Shown here: piece by piece, positions 52,921-64,000 of the stretch
Position numbering within the stretch: the first letter of the stretch is position 1
Layout: every line of letters starts with the position of its first letter
DNA from: Trichoplax adhaerens
Lineage: Eukaryota; Placozoa; Uniplacotomia; Trichoplacea; Trichoplacidae
Length of the DNA stretch: 64,000 bases
Reading direction: 5' to 3'
Assembly: GCF_000150275.1 (NCBI RefSeq)
Contig: NW_002060955.1
Span: 1,247,225-1,311,224 of the forward strand
Translations under genes and position numbers: made by a program
The notes under the pieces: generated by a model
What the model saw: only the letters and a program-made list of their open reading frames with translations
Databases searched by the model: none
What the model was told of the DNA's origin: nothing

Positions 52921-55900
52921 TTTAAGGTTTGCAATTAGACTAAAACTTTCTCGAAAATATTTCTTTTTTCCTTATTTCTTACGTTTATGGTGACCGTTTG
53001 ATTACGAAATCTCTTTGGGTAATCAGATCGCGGGAGTTCGGGAACTGAAACCAAATATCTGTATGGGTAATTATAATATTGCTTCTTTTAGAGTATTGAC
53101 GTATATGAAATAATTTTATTGGCTAATGTTAAGTAATTATTTATAACCAAATGTTGATAGTTAATTAGCAATAGTGTCAATACATCCTGAGATAGTTCAT
53201 GATCATTAATATCATGAATTTTTAATTATAGTGAATACAAATTTGACCCAGCAAATCTAGTTTAATGATAAATAGGAAATTACTCTCTGTATTTTTTGGC
53301 TAAGATAGCGATTACGAATTGTAGGATAACTCATAGAAATAGCCTATTTACAAATATTCGCTTGTAAGTAATTCATAGATTCATGCTAACCACTAATATA
53401 TTTGTAGAGGGAGTAAATAGATTCTACTGAAGTAAGTAAAAACGAACATTCTGACATTTTGCAGTATTAATATTTATCATAATGAGTAAAGATTCAATTT
53501 CATCAATAACAGAGAAAGCCGGTATCTAACATGTGTTCATTTAACCGATTTTCGGTAAGATCAAGGCTATCAGTTAACGCAATATATTCTTTAAAGCATT
53601 GAATTGAATGAAAAAGGAATTTTAATTATTTACGTAATTCATTACAATAATTCAAATTGCTATGCTATCAATGTAGTTGCTGTGGATACCAATCATTCAT
53701 ATCCAAATTTCCACGTAACTGAGCGCAGAATATCATCATTGTACAAGTTTCCTACGCATCGGTGCATTCATTGTGAATTACTTAAAGATTAATAGTACTA
53801 TAAATCGTTTGAATGGCCGTATTTGTGATGAGACCTGAAGTAAAGCTAAAAGCTGTAATGTACAGGATGCACAGCTGTCTAGAATAAACTTAAAACACTA
53901 AATGTTATTAAAGTAGACGAAACAGTAAATATACATTTACTAGGTCATTTTTCATCTTACTTAGCCACGAATCAGGATAAAATGCTATAAGAAACGCTAA
54001 TAGGCTTCTGATAATGGATTATAAATTGAATCTAGCCGATCGATATAATGACATTTACTATAATAAACTACAGTATGTGAATTTGCATGAATCGCACTAG
54101 AAGTTGAAGAAATATTAAAAAGGCTGATCACGTAGACTATACGTATAAATGGAATGGCCGATGTGATTAGGTTATGATTAATTATTGATTAAATCTATGA
54201 ATTAGACATAGAACAATGCTAGCAGAAAAATGAGTAAATCGCTTACGACATGGCGAAAACTTCAGCTTACGTTCAAAAGTGAATACTACACTTTTATCCG
54301 GTATGATAGTCAACGACCCTTGGCTCAGTTTGATAATAATTAATTATTTTACGCGGTAAGAATTTATAACATATGCCTTATAAACACGATCATTTTGTCA
54401 ATATTTTTGCCTGATAGTAACAGGTAATTAGGATTTATTGAAATTGTTATCTAGAGTTGGGTTGAAAGAAAATTTTGTACCTAGAGCATTTTCGCGACAT
54501 TATATTAAAGAAAATCTTAATCTAAAATTGAAATCTATATACATTGATTAAACTAGTTTAAAATGAAATGTTCAATGTATATATCCATTTTAAAAATAAT
54601 CCGTTTCTGAACATCACAACAGGTCAGAAAGGACATGCAACCAGCTAAAAAGCAGGAATATACGGTAATTACAATGAGCATAAATTATAGATAGTGGTAT
54701 GATTTATAATTGATATGAACCCTATTATTTTGTTTCTTCGGTCGTAATACCTATTAAAGCAATATTAGGGAAGATTTCGGTTTACGCATTAACAGCAATA
54801 AATTTTTTATCATCATTTAATAATGGAACAAAATAGAGTAGTATCTTATTGTATACTACGGGTAATAGCTTTAAAAATTTTCTCATCATCAATTAATGAT
54901 CTAATAGCATAAAATGTGAGATTGTAAATTAATCGGCAAATACAATATGTTAAAAGAAAATAGGAGGGAAATGATTTTAACCGTATTTATGAAATAAATA
55001 TAATCGTATTTAAAATTGATTAAGTGGCTATAGATATGACGTAAATATATAATTATCATGAAATGGCAATTATCTAGTTGAGGAAATGATTTTGTGACGA
55101 TATCAATTAATAGAATTAACCATCAAATCGCTATAATATTGAATATTTACGAATATCGTTAATCGTATTAATGAATGTCCACCTAGTGTAGCATTTTAAA
55201 GTCTAACCTACCAATTGTATTATTTGCCGTTAACGTTACGACCGTTATGAAACCATTTGAACAGTATGATGCCACGAACTAAGTTAGACACCCTTCTAAA
55301 CACCCAAAGCAATCTTATTTATCCGAATCTAGATATTACTTTTAAAAATCTAACCAATTCCTTACGTAAAATTGTTATAATTATTATATCCAGATGATCG
55401 TATTAAAGTAAAAGCGCTTTTCTAAATTACTCTCATGAAAATAAGATATATAAATTTATCTCTTACAGTTTCAAGTAATTGGACAATAAATTTACACAGT
55501 GCAAACAGTCTTTCAAATAGACATTACTAATGGCTTTACAGTTAAAAATAAAATGTTCAACCAGATTGAGGCATAGTCAATATCTAAGCAGTAATGCGAT
55601 GAAGCATTATGGGATCTTTTGCATCTAGCATTTTAGTTCATGAAATCGTCTGTTATTAACAAGATTCGTCATCATTTTATATTATAAAATTGTAGATCCG
55701 TATACATATATATTGGTATAAAGTAGGAATAACATGCAAGCCATAACTTGAGGTAGTAGAACATTTTGCTCAAAACTTTCTTTTGATCATTTCATTTGTT
55801 TACAAGATTTATTCATACATGCTAACATTAACACCAGCTGTAGCGATTTGTATTTTTTTCCTTTCTCAAGAATCATATCTTAAATCAAATACCAATAGTA

Positions 55901-57660
55901 GGAGAACTATACGGATACAATATAAAAGTCTTCTGCTCTGATTGAATTCAACAATATTGAGTATTAACTTACAGTTTTATTTCTTCCATAAACTATATTA
56001 AGATAATTATAATAATAAATGATCATAAATGCAATTGCTGACGCTTTTTCTTATTGTGATGATTACAGTAAGACCAATTAATAAATCCATCAAACGGTTA
56101 CAGTATGTTTATATAGTTCGTTATCTCGATTAAGTGTAAATTAAAAAGAAATGCGATTATGAGTATCGTAATGGAATAACTATATATTCGTGTCAACCCT
56201 GATTGCGGAGATTGGGCTTCGCTAACAGTTTCATCATAGTATGACTTCCAATTTAGTCTTATTTATTAACTTATTATATTGGCTGCCATTTAACTTTGTC
56301 GTATCTTCTTCCGTGTTATTAAAGATAGTAAAGAATAGCAATATAGTTGTTGTAAGATTAATAGTATGGTATGCAGACACTAACACAGCATGGTTCAACA
56401 TTTGACCTTGTTGTTAAGGCGATTTAGATGCATCAAAATTTATCAGCTAAATTAAAATACTTTTGTATTTTTTCTCAATGCTTATGTCACACATTATGGC
56501 CGATACATTGCCCATTTTGCAAAGCATCAATTCTATTCCTGCAGTAATATTATGACATGATAATTCTAAAATCGCTTTCCGTTATTGATATCTTTTACGT
56601 CTTGTCTTCTTTGTCAGGTTATCTACCAGTACATATAGAAATGTTCGCCTAGGTATGTATTCTTGCACTGGTTGGTGCACACTAATTATTGCAGATTTTC
56701 GTATTGAATATGAGCAATATTTTATTCATTAGCATTTGTAGCTGTTCATCCTAAACATAAAGTGTTGTGCAAACAAAGCATGAAGAACAAGTATAAATAC
56801 TGCTACCCCTTAGCACAACTTCAAAAAGTAATTGAACATAAATAAAATCAATACAGCTGTCAGATTTAATTTAGGAGCAAATGATAAGACAAATTCCAAC
56901 AACGTTGACCGTCAGTTCCGAGAAATAGGAATTATAAACTCACTATCACTATTACGAAGGAGATCTACTATACAATCTTTATTCTACTACACAAGTAGAT
57001 GAAGTATAGATTAATAATTGCTTGTTCAGCCCTCCCTTCGAGATATGCATTACAGCAGTTTAGAATCAATATTTCCCTTAGAAATTTCATCTATAACATT
57101 TTTTCTAGTGTTTTTAACGATTATTCTATAAATAGATACCCCCGCAAAAAAAGGTTAAAGGAAAATGGTATCTGTGTACAATAAGATATCGCCCATGTTG
57201 ACTGACAGATATTGTTCGTTACAGCGAGTGCGGATATATGGCAAAGTGGATAAAGGTAGGATATAGGGTGCTTGAAATAAAAGTAATGTGGTGATTGTAA
57301 AAATCTTCTCGTAGATAAAAGATAAATTCAATCTTCCTGAAGAATTGGACTAAATTATTGCATATGGAAGGTCAGTTATAGTACTCTCCTACATTCTTTC
57401 ACATTGTAAAGTAAGTTACAATTTTAAAAAGTTTCATCCATTAATTGTGTCCCCATACTGTTGGGCTTGCGTTCAATCAGCCATATATTAAAGGAGAAAC
57501 GTCTACAACCTTTCTTGATATTATAGATATACGGGCAATATGGGATACAATACAGTACAAGATATGAATGAAACCATGATGGACTGGGAATGACACGTGC
57601 ACTATTCGAATATACGAGAATAATGTCCAAAAGAATAGCTATCCAATCGCTGAAGTATCG

Positions 57661-57728
57661 TATTGCAGGTTATTCTTAGATAGGATTATCATCACCTAAT
57701 ATATACTAGATTCCTATCTACTGCAATA
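57661..57728. repeat. Two-stem inverted repeat (MITE- or hairpin-like)
   Basis: TATTGCAG (57661-57668) pairs with CTGCAATA (57721-57728). TAGATAGGA (57677-57685) pairs with TCCTATCTA (57712-57720). The stems nest in the correct order, with an 8-nt bulge on the left arm and a 26-nt loop. Confidence 0.65.
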
Positions 57729-58084
57729 TTGAACTAATTGTAATAGAGGGCGAATATAGTCTTTCTAAAAGTCAGATTGCGTAAAATTGTACGGATATCG
57801 ATGAATTCCGCGTGAGACTGTATAACGGGAAATATGACCCAGCTCACTGCGGTCATTGTACAGTACTAGTCTAGAAATAGTCGTTGATAGTGTTGAAACG
57901 AACCTTACTTAGATAACAAAGTGAAGATGACAAGAAACTGTAGCTGTTGTTTTATTTTTGACAGCTACTTATCGCACCAAGTCAATAGGAAGTGCGATAA
58001 TTTGAATGTCTTGGAACAGAAAGCAAAATGAATCCATAATTTGTTCCTTGCTCATCCTATTTTGCTGTTGCTGTCTATCAGATG

Positions 58085-58310
58085 GTCAACTACTGTACCT
58101 AGTGTACTGTACAGTACTACAGTATAGCCATGTACGTACGGACAGCCTGACGCACAGTACTGTACTGTACTGTACAGTGTACAGTATGGCTGCAAATCCT
58201 TCACGTGAATCCTTTTACACTACACTACTGTACTGTACACTGTACAGTATGGTACGGTACAGTGTACAGTATATTAACTGTGTGTACTGTACACTGTACA
58301 GTAGCGACGA
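58085..58310. repeat. TACTGTACAGTA palindromic island upstream of selenoprotein H
   Basis: Runs such as 'gtactgtacagtactacagta', 'cagtactgtactgtactg' and 'actgtacactgtacagta' fill this stretch, ending less than 100 bp before the selenoprotein H start codon. It is the same sequence family as the islands at 18.2-19.0 and 38.4-38.7 kb. It may overlap the gene's promoter or 5' UTR. Confidence 0.85.
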
Positions 58311-58397
58311 TATTGATGAATATCAGCAAAGCAAATGAGAGCACAAGAGCTGCTCGTTTGCAAACCTTTGCAAATTGGTTAGGGCTAGACTACCAAG

Positions 58398-59750
58398 ATG
58401 GCACCACGAGGGAAAAAAGGCAAAAATTCAGCCCTTCGCAAAGCAACTAATGGTGGTAGTACTACCAAGAAACTTAAAGCCAAGAGAGCAAAAGCTCAAG
58501 CTGTGCGAAAATTTGTTATTGAAAGAAGGTACGTACGTAAAGGATGAGATCGCTGATGCGCTATCTCTGCAATCTCGCTATGCTAGTCATGATTGAATGA
58601 AAGTCAACTGGCTGGAATATAGGCGAGTAATAGTAATGTTTATGTTAAATACCTCCAATAACTAGCACGGCTAGATAGAAATGATAAGCAAAATTGAATT
58701 TTACACCAGTTGCAAGGAGCTAAAGCTCCGTCATTAAACTACAGTACGTACTGCACTAGCTGTGATAAATTTTAGTAAAAAGATTAGCCGACGCAATAAT
58801 GAATCAGCTCACTAAATCGTAATTGTTAGTTGCCCAGGTCATTTTACTACAATGCGATAGGATCCCAATTCTTGATCCAGGTACAATGGTTATACCTGCA
58901 ACGCAGATATGCTTTTTCTCAGACTATGGTATTAGATCATACATCGGCTGCACAATGTACGTACTGTATGATCGTATATACTAGATTTATTGACAGCTTA
59001 CCATGAACTGGATTTCGTGCATGTATTTCATTGACTGTGCTGATACGAGTATTCTTATTAACTCTAAAATTCAATTTCTACTATGAATGGACTTTGTAAG
59101 TGTTGTATCTATACTAACGTCGCCAATCTACTATCACAATAATTGAAATAGACCACTATCGCTAGCAATGAAGGCAGGCCAAATGCATATTTTGCTATCA
59201 ATCTCAGCGAAATCGAGCCTGTTGATACTATACGAGTATATATGTATATGTTATATACATGTGGGTAGCAAGAGATTTTAGTACTCTTTGCTATGGCCAA
59301 AGCTTACAGCTGCTCTATCGATTTCCATTAGTATGACTTGACGTATATATAGGCGTAAAGCTGAAGAACTTACGCAAGCGTTGCAAGAAACATTTCCCAA
59401 CGTAGAAGTAAGTATTAACCCTGAGAAAGCTCGGCCTGCAAGTTTCGAATGTCAAATGGTGACTGAGGAAGGCAACGGTATGTAGAGCTGAAGTTCTTGA
59501 TGTTTCGACTACAACGATTAGTTGATTTGCAGATTCTTTACTACCCAAATTAAGATCTTGTATCAGCTATATTATGACCCTTTGTATCGAACATCGTACA
59601 TCTTGTTCCTTTTACTTTTTAATTGACAAATCTAATTTTATGCTCGTGCGTATATTAGAGATTCTGTTATGGACTGGCATTAAACGATTAAAGAAAGTCA
59701 AGTTTCCTGAACCCAAAGAAGTAATTGATGCTGCCAAAACGGCTTTGTAA
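58398..59750 (+). CDS. SELENOH: Selenoprotein H (in-frame TGA decoded as selenocysteine)
   Basis: Three exons: 58398-58528, 59332-59477 and 59659-59750, total 122 residues, the same length as human SELENOH as I recall it. It starts MAPRGKKGKN, like the human N-terminus, followed by a basic Lys/Arg-rich segment consistent with the nuclear, DNA-binding role known for the family. Exon 1 ends FVIER, exon 2 continues S-M-T-U-R-I-Y, with TGA at 59339-59341 exactly where the family has Sec, then KAEELTQALQETFPNVEVS. Exon 3 carries LWTGIKRLKKVKFPEPKEVI and stop TAA. The family motif is CxxU; here the simplest splice gives SxxU because the junction codon is AG|T. No convincing SECIS element was found by eye in the 3' flank. 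An alternative acceptor at 59351-59352 would skip the Sec codon in frame. The gene follows a palindromic repeat island closely. Confidence 0.9.
59339..59341 (+). other. SELENOH: Selenocysteine codon (TGA) of selenoprotein H
   Basis: The TGA is in frame with conserved family sequence on both sides (VIER before, RIY and KAEELTQAL after) and aligns without gaps to the Sec of vertebrate selenoprotein H. Downstream conservation continues to the FPEP motif and a proper stop, so it is not a terminator of the reading frame. Confidence 0.85.
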
Positions 59751-61401
59751 TCTAAGCATTGCCAATTAGTTTATTCTCAATTTTTCGAGTAAACAATAGT
59801 AATGTTAACTTTATCCGCTAGTAATTGTTATTTAAGATCTGTAATTATGATGTGTAGCCAAACTCGATTATCAATAACTTGCCCAATTTACTGTTTTTGC
59901 ATAAGCTCAAATGGCTATTCTATCGTACGGCGCGTCCATTCAGCGAGTGTAGTTCCATGACAATGATTGGTGAAACGGATTTTAGTCTGTCCATGATTTT
60001 GATACATAAACTGTGTTCACTGAGTAATAAAAAGTGCCATGTATACATCTATTATATCCTTATATTAGCCGAACGTGTACCCTACTGTATGTACTTACAA
60101 ACTCATTTCTAACATATACGTACTTATGCAGATATGTTAAAACGTGATAAATTTGATGGTAATCACGAATATATTACTATAGGTATATTACAGTAAGACA
60201 AAACCGTGCATTAATAGAATCCATTACAAAAGGAGATTGGATCGTCGGCAATAGCAAATCTAGAAATTTAATATTGGCATCATAACACGATAAAATCAAG
60301 TTGGTTGCCATTACGGTACAAAAGTAAGATAGGTTTGAGTAAAAGTATAGGAATAGCTGAAATAGCACAGGAATGCATGATGTAGTGAAATTTTCGCTGC
60401 AAATTTATGATTGTATTGTATAACATGCATAACTGAAATATTGTACTCTTGGTAACATCTACAACTGATTCAATTACTTTACACGATACTAATGACAAAA
60501 ACGATTCTAATTACTTACTTATTCATAGTTGATACAGCTTAAAACAGAAGTTTATTAGTGTATGAGTGTAGTTTTGTATTTATTATTGTTTCTTACTAAT
60601 CTACTAGTAATATTTTTTTATGACACTAGCACGATTGTAATTTAAAAAACTCTTCCAAGTTAAAAATTTGTCATAAATCGTTTCTAGACCCTAACTTGTA
60701 AAAATAATCTCTTTGCTACCCTTTAATACACTGAGGGCATGCATGGGCCAGCAAGTAGCGAAATCTGAAAATCTAACTATGGTACTGCTAATTACTGAAG
60801 GTACTCCGACTAAAGCACTATGGTACACTTACGATTCGATTTCTTCACTTAGTTGCAGTAATCAACTGCTATAGAATATCAATTATAATTACAGCGAGTA
60901 TCATCTTACACGTATGCTATTTCTGCTACTTGGTTCTCTCAAACTTACTAAAGCTACACTGAGGCTAACAACTACAATTTCGGTGATATGCTAACTAAGC
61001 AGCTTCAGTATAACAAATATAAAATCATAACACTCTTGATTTCGTTTTTATAATCAGCTGTATAAATTCATTTGTAACCATCTTCTTGACGTACTCGCTA
61101 GAAGAAAACTTTCCTACAATAGTATATCATAACTCGAGAATTCTCTAATATTTATTGCATTCGGCTTTGATCATAGTTTCGTTTACATTTATTTAACAGA
61201 ACTCTACATGCAGTTTAAAAATTGCTTTCTTAAGATTCATTAAAAGAATTAAATTGAAAAAGTTTAAAATTTAGAACGATCGCCGCACTACAAATAAACG
61301 TTGCGATAACTAGCAATGAATTATTCTTGTACTAGTGCAATAATATCCTCATAGTTGACACCTATTCAATAATCACTTGGAGGTGTAATGTTGTTATTGC
61401 T
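59751..61401. other. Intergenic between selenoprotein H and the caspase
   Basis: AT-rich. The first few hundred bases should be the selenoprotein H 3' UTR and ought to contain a SECIS element, not identified here. A possible decayed Ty1/copia fragment lies near 60950-61040. Nothing else was recognised. Confidence 0.5.
60950..61045 (+). mobile_element. Possible decayed Ty1/copia RNase H C-terminal fragment
   Basis: One frame reads TEANNYNFGDMLTKQLQYNK, which resembles the [AP]D[IML][FL]TKPL element that ends copia-type polyproteins. The frame upstream is interrupted, and no LTR, integrase or reverse transcriptase segment was recognised nearby. The match rests on a handful of residues. Confidence 0.25.
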
Positions 61402-63838
61402 TTACGCATCAGAGAAGTAGAATTTTTTAGAAAGAGAACTTTCAAACAATGGTTGCTGCACACAAGACTTGCTTTCTTTGTCAAGTACATAATTTTGTAG
61501 CCTACGGTTTACATTAGTTAGCATATCCAATAAACCGAAACTTTTATAATTCGATTCCAGTTCTCTTACGAATTCCTGAATGAACCACGATCCATTTTCT
61601 GTATCCCTTAAGGACTGAAAATCCTGTACGGTCAAGTAAGCCATTAGAAAATCACTGTAGGGGTGCCTCAAATTACCAGGTTTATCGGAATTACTGATAT
61701 TATCCGTCGCATATAAAGTGTCTGAAGGATTTGGAACGGGGATACCTTCACCCTGATCGTTACCACGGCAAGCCTACAGTAGACCCGAAAAATATAAATA
61801 ATTAAATAATAGATAATTAAGATATCAAATATGATACTATATCTCGCTCTTTAGATCTGTTCAATTTCTATAGATAATTTGAAGAGAACGGTACCCTTAA
61901 TTACAACATGAAGGTAAACTAGAAATTATATGTAAATCATTCACAGTAAGTACGGCATTGAAAAAATAAATAATTTCCAATTTCCACGATTACTTTCCAT
62001 GCCGGTATATGTACGGGCACGTTAAATTCATCTGTCAAAAATAGATGCACCTGTGTAATAAAAATCTTTGGCTTTCCCACCAATGACGGGCATTTATGGC
62101 CGGAAAATTGATCATATACATCTTGTAGATAAATTTCACCTCTGTCTTTCGCAATTATACAATCTACAACATCTTTTTTGTCGTTCTTGTCAGTTATAAG
62201 TTTTCTGTTACCATGGCTAAGAAAAACGCAGATAAAGCTATCGTAGTTGACGTGTGCACCAGTAGCAGAATACTCTTGGATTTTCTGTTCAATTTCTGCC
62301 TTAAGCAAAGAGTAGTTACAGTGACTAAAATTAATATATAATTCACAATGAGAAACAAAAATATGTGTACTTTAAATAAAGTTGAAGAAAGTTGTATTCA
62401 TAATAAGCATACAAGTATCTACTTTCGCCGCTTAGATTATCTCAACATAATAATAAAATTACTTTTATTTTTACCCACATTTCGCGACAGAGAATAAATC
62501 GATTTCAAATAATTTACTTATTTTTAATCATACATAACGTACTCACACTTGGTTAAATATCACAGCAATTCCATGAGGTTTTTTATTCATTAAATAACAA
62601 GGCATCTTCGTCAACTTTTGAGGACTTGTTGCAGGACCGCTCAAACAATTGCCTAGAATTTTGATCAGACGAAAGTATATACTAATTTACGCAAACATGT
62701 CGGTAGGAATTAAAATAAAGAATATTACAGACACTGAAGGATAGATGAATAGATATTGATGTAACATAATTATATAAATATTCTTAATCGTATTTGTGAT
62801 CACATAATTAATTTTAATTTGATAATAGATATTTATCTGATAACGGTTGCTAATATTTATAATCATCTTCCTGTCCTTACCATCTCCTGCGTAAGATCTG
62901 TCTTCTCTTTGAGCAGTGGTAAATAAACCTGGCTTAGCCTGACGAAGGAGATAACCAAAGATTTTAACATACTCTTCCCCTTTTTTTGAAATTTCTTCCC
63001 AAGTGTCATTTATCATTCTGTTTCAGAAATTAACGAGCTTAAACTTTCATACATATTCTAATGTTAACTGAACGAGAAAGAGAAACTTAATTCTTGATCA
63101 ATTTACGTTAATGATATCATCTAGCATATTCTCAAATTACTACAAACGATGAAGTAGTAGTTTAAGATAGGTATTATTACACCAATGGAGAGATGAACTA
63201 TGAATTTCGTTTTCAATCCGACTTAAATTTCTAAAAATTTCCAAAGCATCTTATGATCCAAAGTTTCGAGCACCGATCTATAGCTATAAGTACCGTAGTA
63301 ATTCTGTATCTGTAATATTGCTAGTACCAATGCTGGCTAAATTAGTAATATATGAGACATATCTTGAATAATTATCCTGTGCATCTGTGGTCTATAAAAT
63401 TACTTTTGAAGGTTAACAGAAGATACCAATAAGAATTTCTTTTAAACCTCAATATTTGTATATCAAATAGTTAACTGAAATTAAATTCTATACAATTCTG
63501 AAGATTGAACATGCGATTCTTGTACCATCCTTTAAAAAGCAGGGGGAAGTTTATATCATCGCACATATCACATCATATTGTATGGTAAATAAAGGCCAGT
63601 AAAATTTTTGGACCACAGTTATTCTAAGTAAAAGAAGAGAATAACATACTTGTAACGGTTGCTTTCGCCCTGAAATTGGTAATATTTAGTTTTACTTATG
63701 ATCTTCTTTTGGTAAAGCTGGTGGTGAATCTGATTTAATTCTTGCTTGGTCAGACCATAGAGTGTGCGAAGATCTACTCCAAGTATCTCGCTCATTTTAT
63801 CATCACTTAATCTATCTTCCCAACTCATTTCTTCAGCC
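61402..63838 (-). CDS. Caspase with CARD-like prodomain (5' end possibly outside the window)
   Basis: Exons on the minus strand: 63650-63838, 62883-63017, about 62548-62666, 62051-62324 and 61402-61773. The N-terminal two encode a helical prodomain (LGVDLRTLYGLTKQELNQIH; TWEEISKKGEEYVKIFGYLL), which resembles a CARD. The catalytic part begins YLMNKKPHGIAVIFNQ. The p20 exon has FICVFLSHGN with the catalytic His and KPKIFITQ. The next exon starts ACRG, completing QACRG with the catalytic Cys across the intron. A linker with Asp residues (YATDNISNSD) precedes p10, which contains AYLTVQDFQSLRDTENGSWFIQ. Stop is TAA at 61402-61404. Caspases are Asp-specific proteases of apoptosis and immunity; a CARD points to an initiator. 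The exon carrying the first substrate-pocket Arg (R-x-G-T-x-x-D block), expected between 62325 and 62547, was not found. Exon 1 may start at ATG 63828 or be spliced from an exon beyond 64000. Confidence 0.87.
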
Positions 63839-64000
63839 TGAAATGCAATCACCACTATTTAATGAATCATAATTACATAATCATCATTCTTTCCAATTTA
63901 GTACTATATGAACAGTAATTTACTTTTGATTGAATTAACAAGTATCATTTTAATTATTAACAAATACTAGAATTAAAAAAGCCGTTAGTAAAATTGGTTG

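Larger units (their letters stand above)
52921..58397. other. Intergenic, no gene recognised
   Basis: About 5.5 kb, strongly AT-rich from 53 to 57 kb. Frames do not exceed about 110 codons, and the longest (58006-58338) is an artefact of the gtac-rich repeat. It contains an inverted repeat at 57661-57728 and a palindromic island at 58085-58310 directly upstream of selenoprotein H. Confidence 0.6.

Noticed and set aside
58006-58338. 110-codon frame upstream of selenoprotein H
   Set aside because: More than half is TACTGTAC repeat, and the predicted protein is low-complexity.
62340-62540. Candidate exon for the missing caspase p20 segment
   Set aside because: Frames near 'ggcgaaagtagatac' and 'tttgaaatcgattta' were tried. 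None gave the R-x-G-T-x-x-D pattern in phase with both neighbours.
1-64000. CRISPR arrays, bacterial operons, rRNA or tRNA genes
   Set aside because: None seen. The repeats are direct minisatellites without spacers, genes have introns, and no cloverleaf with A and B boxes was recognised.

Overview
This is an AT-rich animal nuclear window with short introns and animal-specific gene families: a GRAF-type RhoGAP, STXBP4, a caspase, a rhodopsin-like GPCR and a selenoprotein. Gene density, short introns and simple intergenic minisatellites suit an early-branching metazoan such as a placozoan. That assignment is inference; no phylogenetic marker was tested. All coding calls come from joining exons by eye, using GT/AG borders, reading phase and family motifs.

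Layout. 1-4.7 kb: three families of diverged tandem repeats, no gene. 4.7-7.0 kb (+): J1-crystallin/selenoprotein-J-like ADP-ribosylglycohydrolase. 8.4-17.7 kb (-): GRAF-type BAR-PH-RhoGAP-SH3 protein with a 3 kb first intron that holds a candidate alternative last exon. 17.7-25 kb: gene-poor, rich in TACTGTA palindromes. 25.1-31.4 kb (+): STXBP4-like PDZ-PDZ-coiled coil-WW protein. 33.7-36.5 kb (-): MFSD8/CLN7-like transporter. 36.5-41 kb: palindromic satellite, a minisatellite and a ~548 bp insert between 186 bp direct repeats. 41-46.2 kb (+): SLC18B1-like transporter. 46.2-51.9 kb: no gene seen. 51.9-52.9 kb (-): single-exon class A GPCR. 53-58.4 kb: no gene seen. 58.4-59.75 kb (+): selenoprotein H with an in-frame TGA. 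61.4-63.84 kb (-): caspase with a CARD-like prodomain, possibly continuing past the window edge.

The genes are unrelated and each is its own transcription unit; nothing suggests an operon or a shared pathway. The points most worth checking are these. The selenoprotein H redox motif reads SxxU rather than CxxU by the simplest splice, and two phase-compatible acceptors 21 nt apart would include or exclude the Sec codon. STXBP4 carries an extra N-terminal PDZ and a GC-AG intron. The GPCR has lost both sodium-pocket residues. The first-arginine segment of the caspase was not found. The insert between long direct repeats at 39 kb is unexplained.
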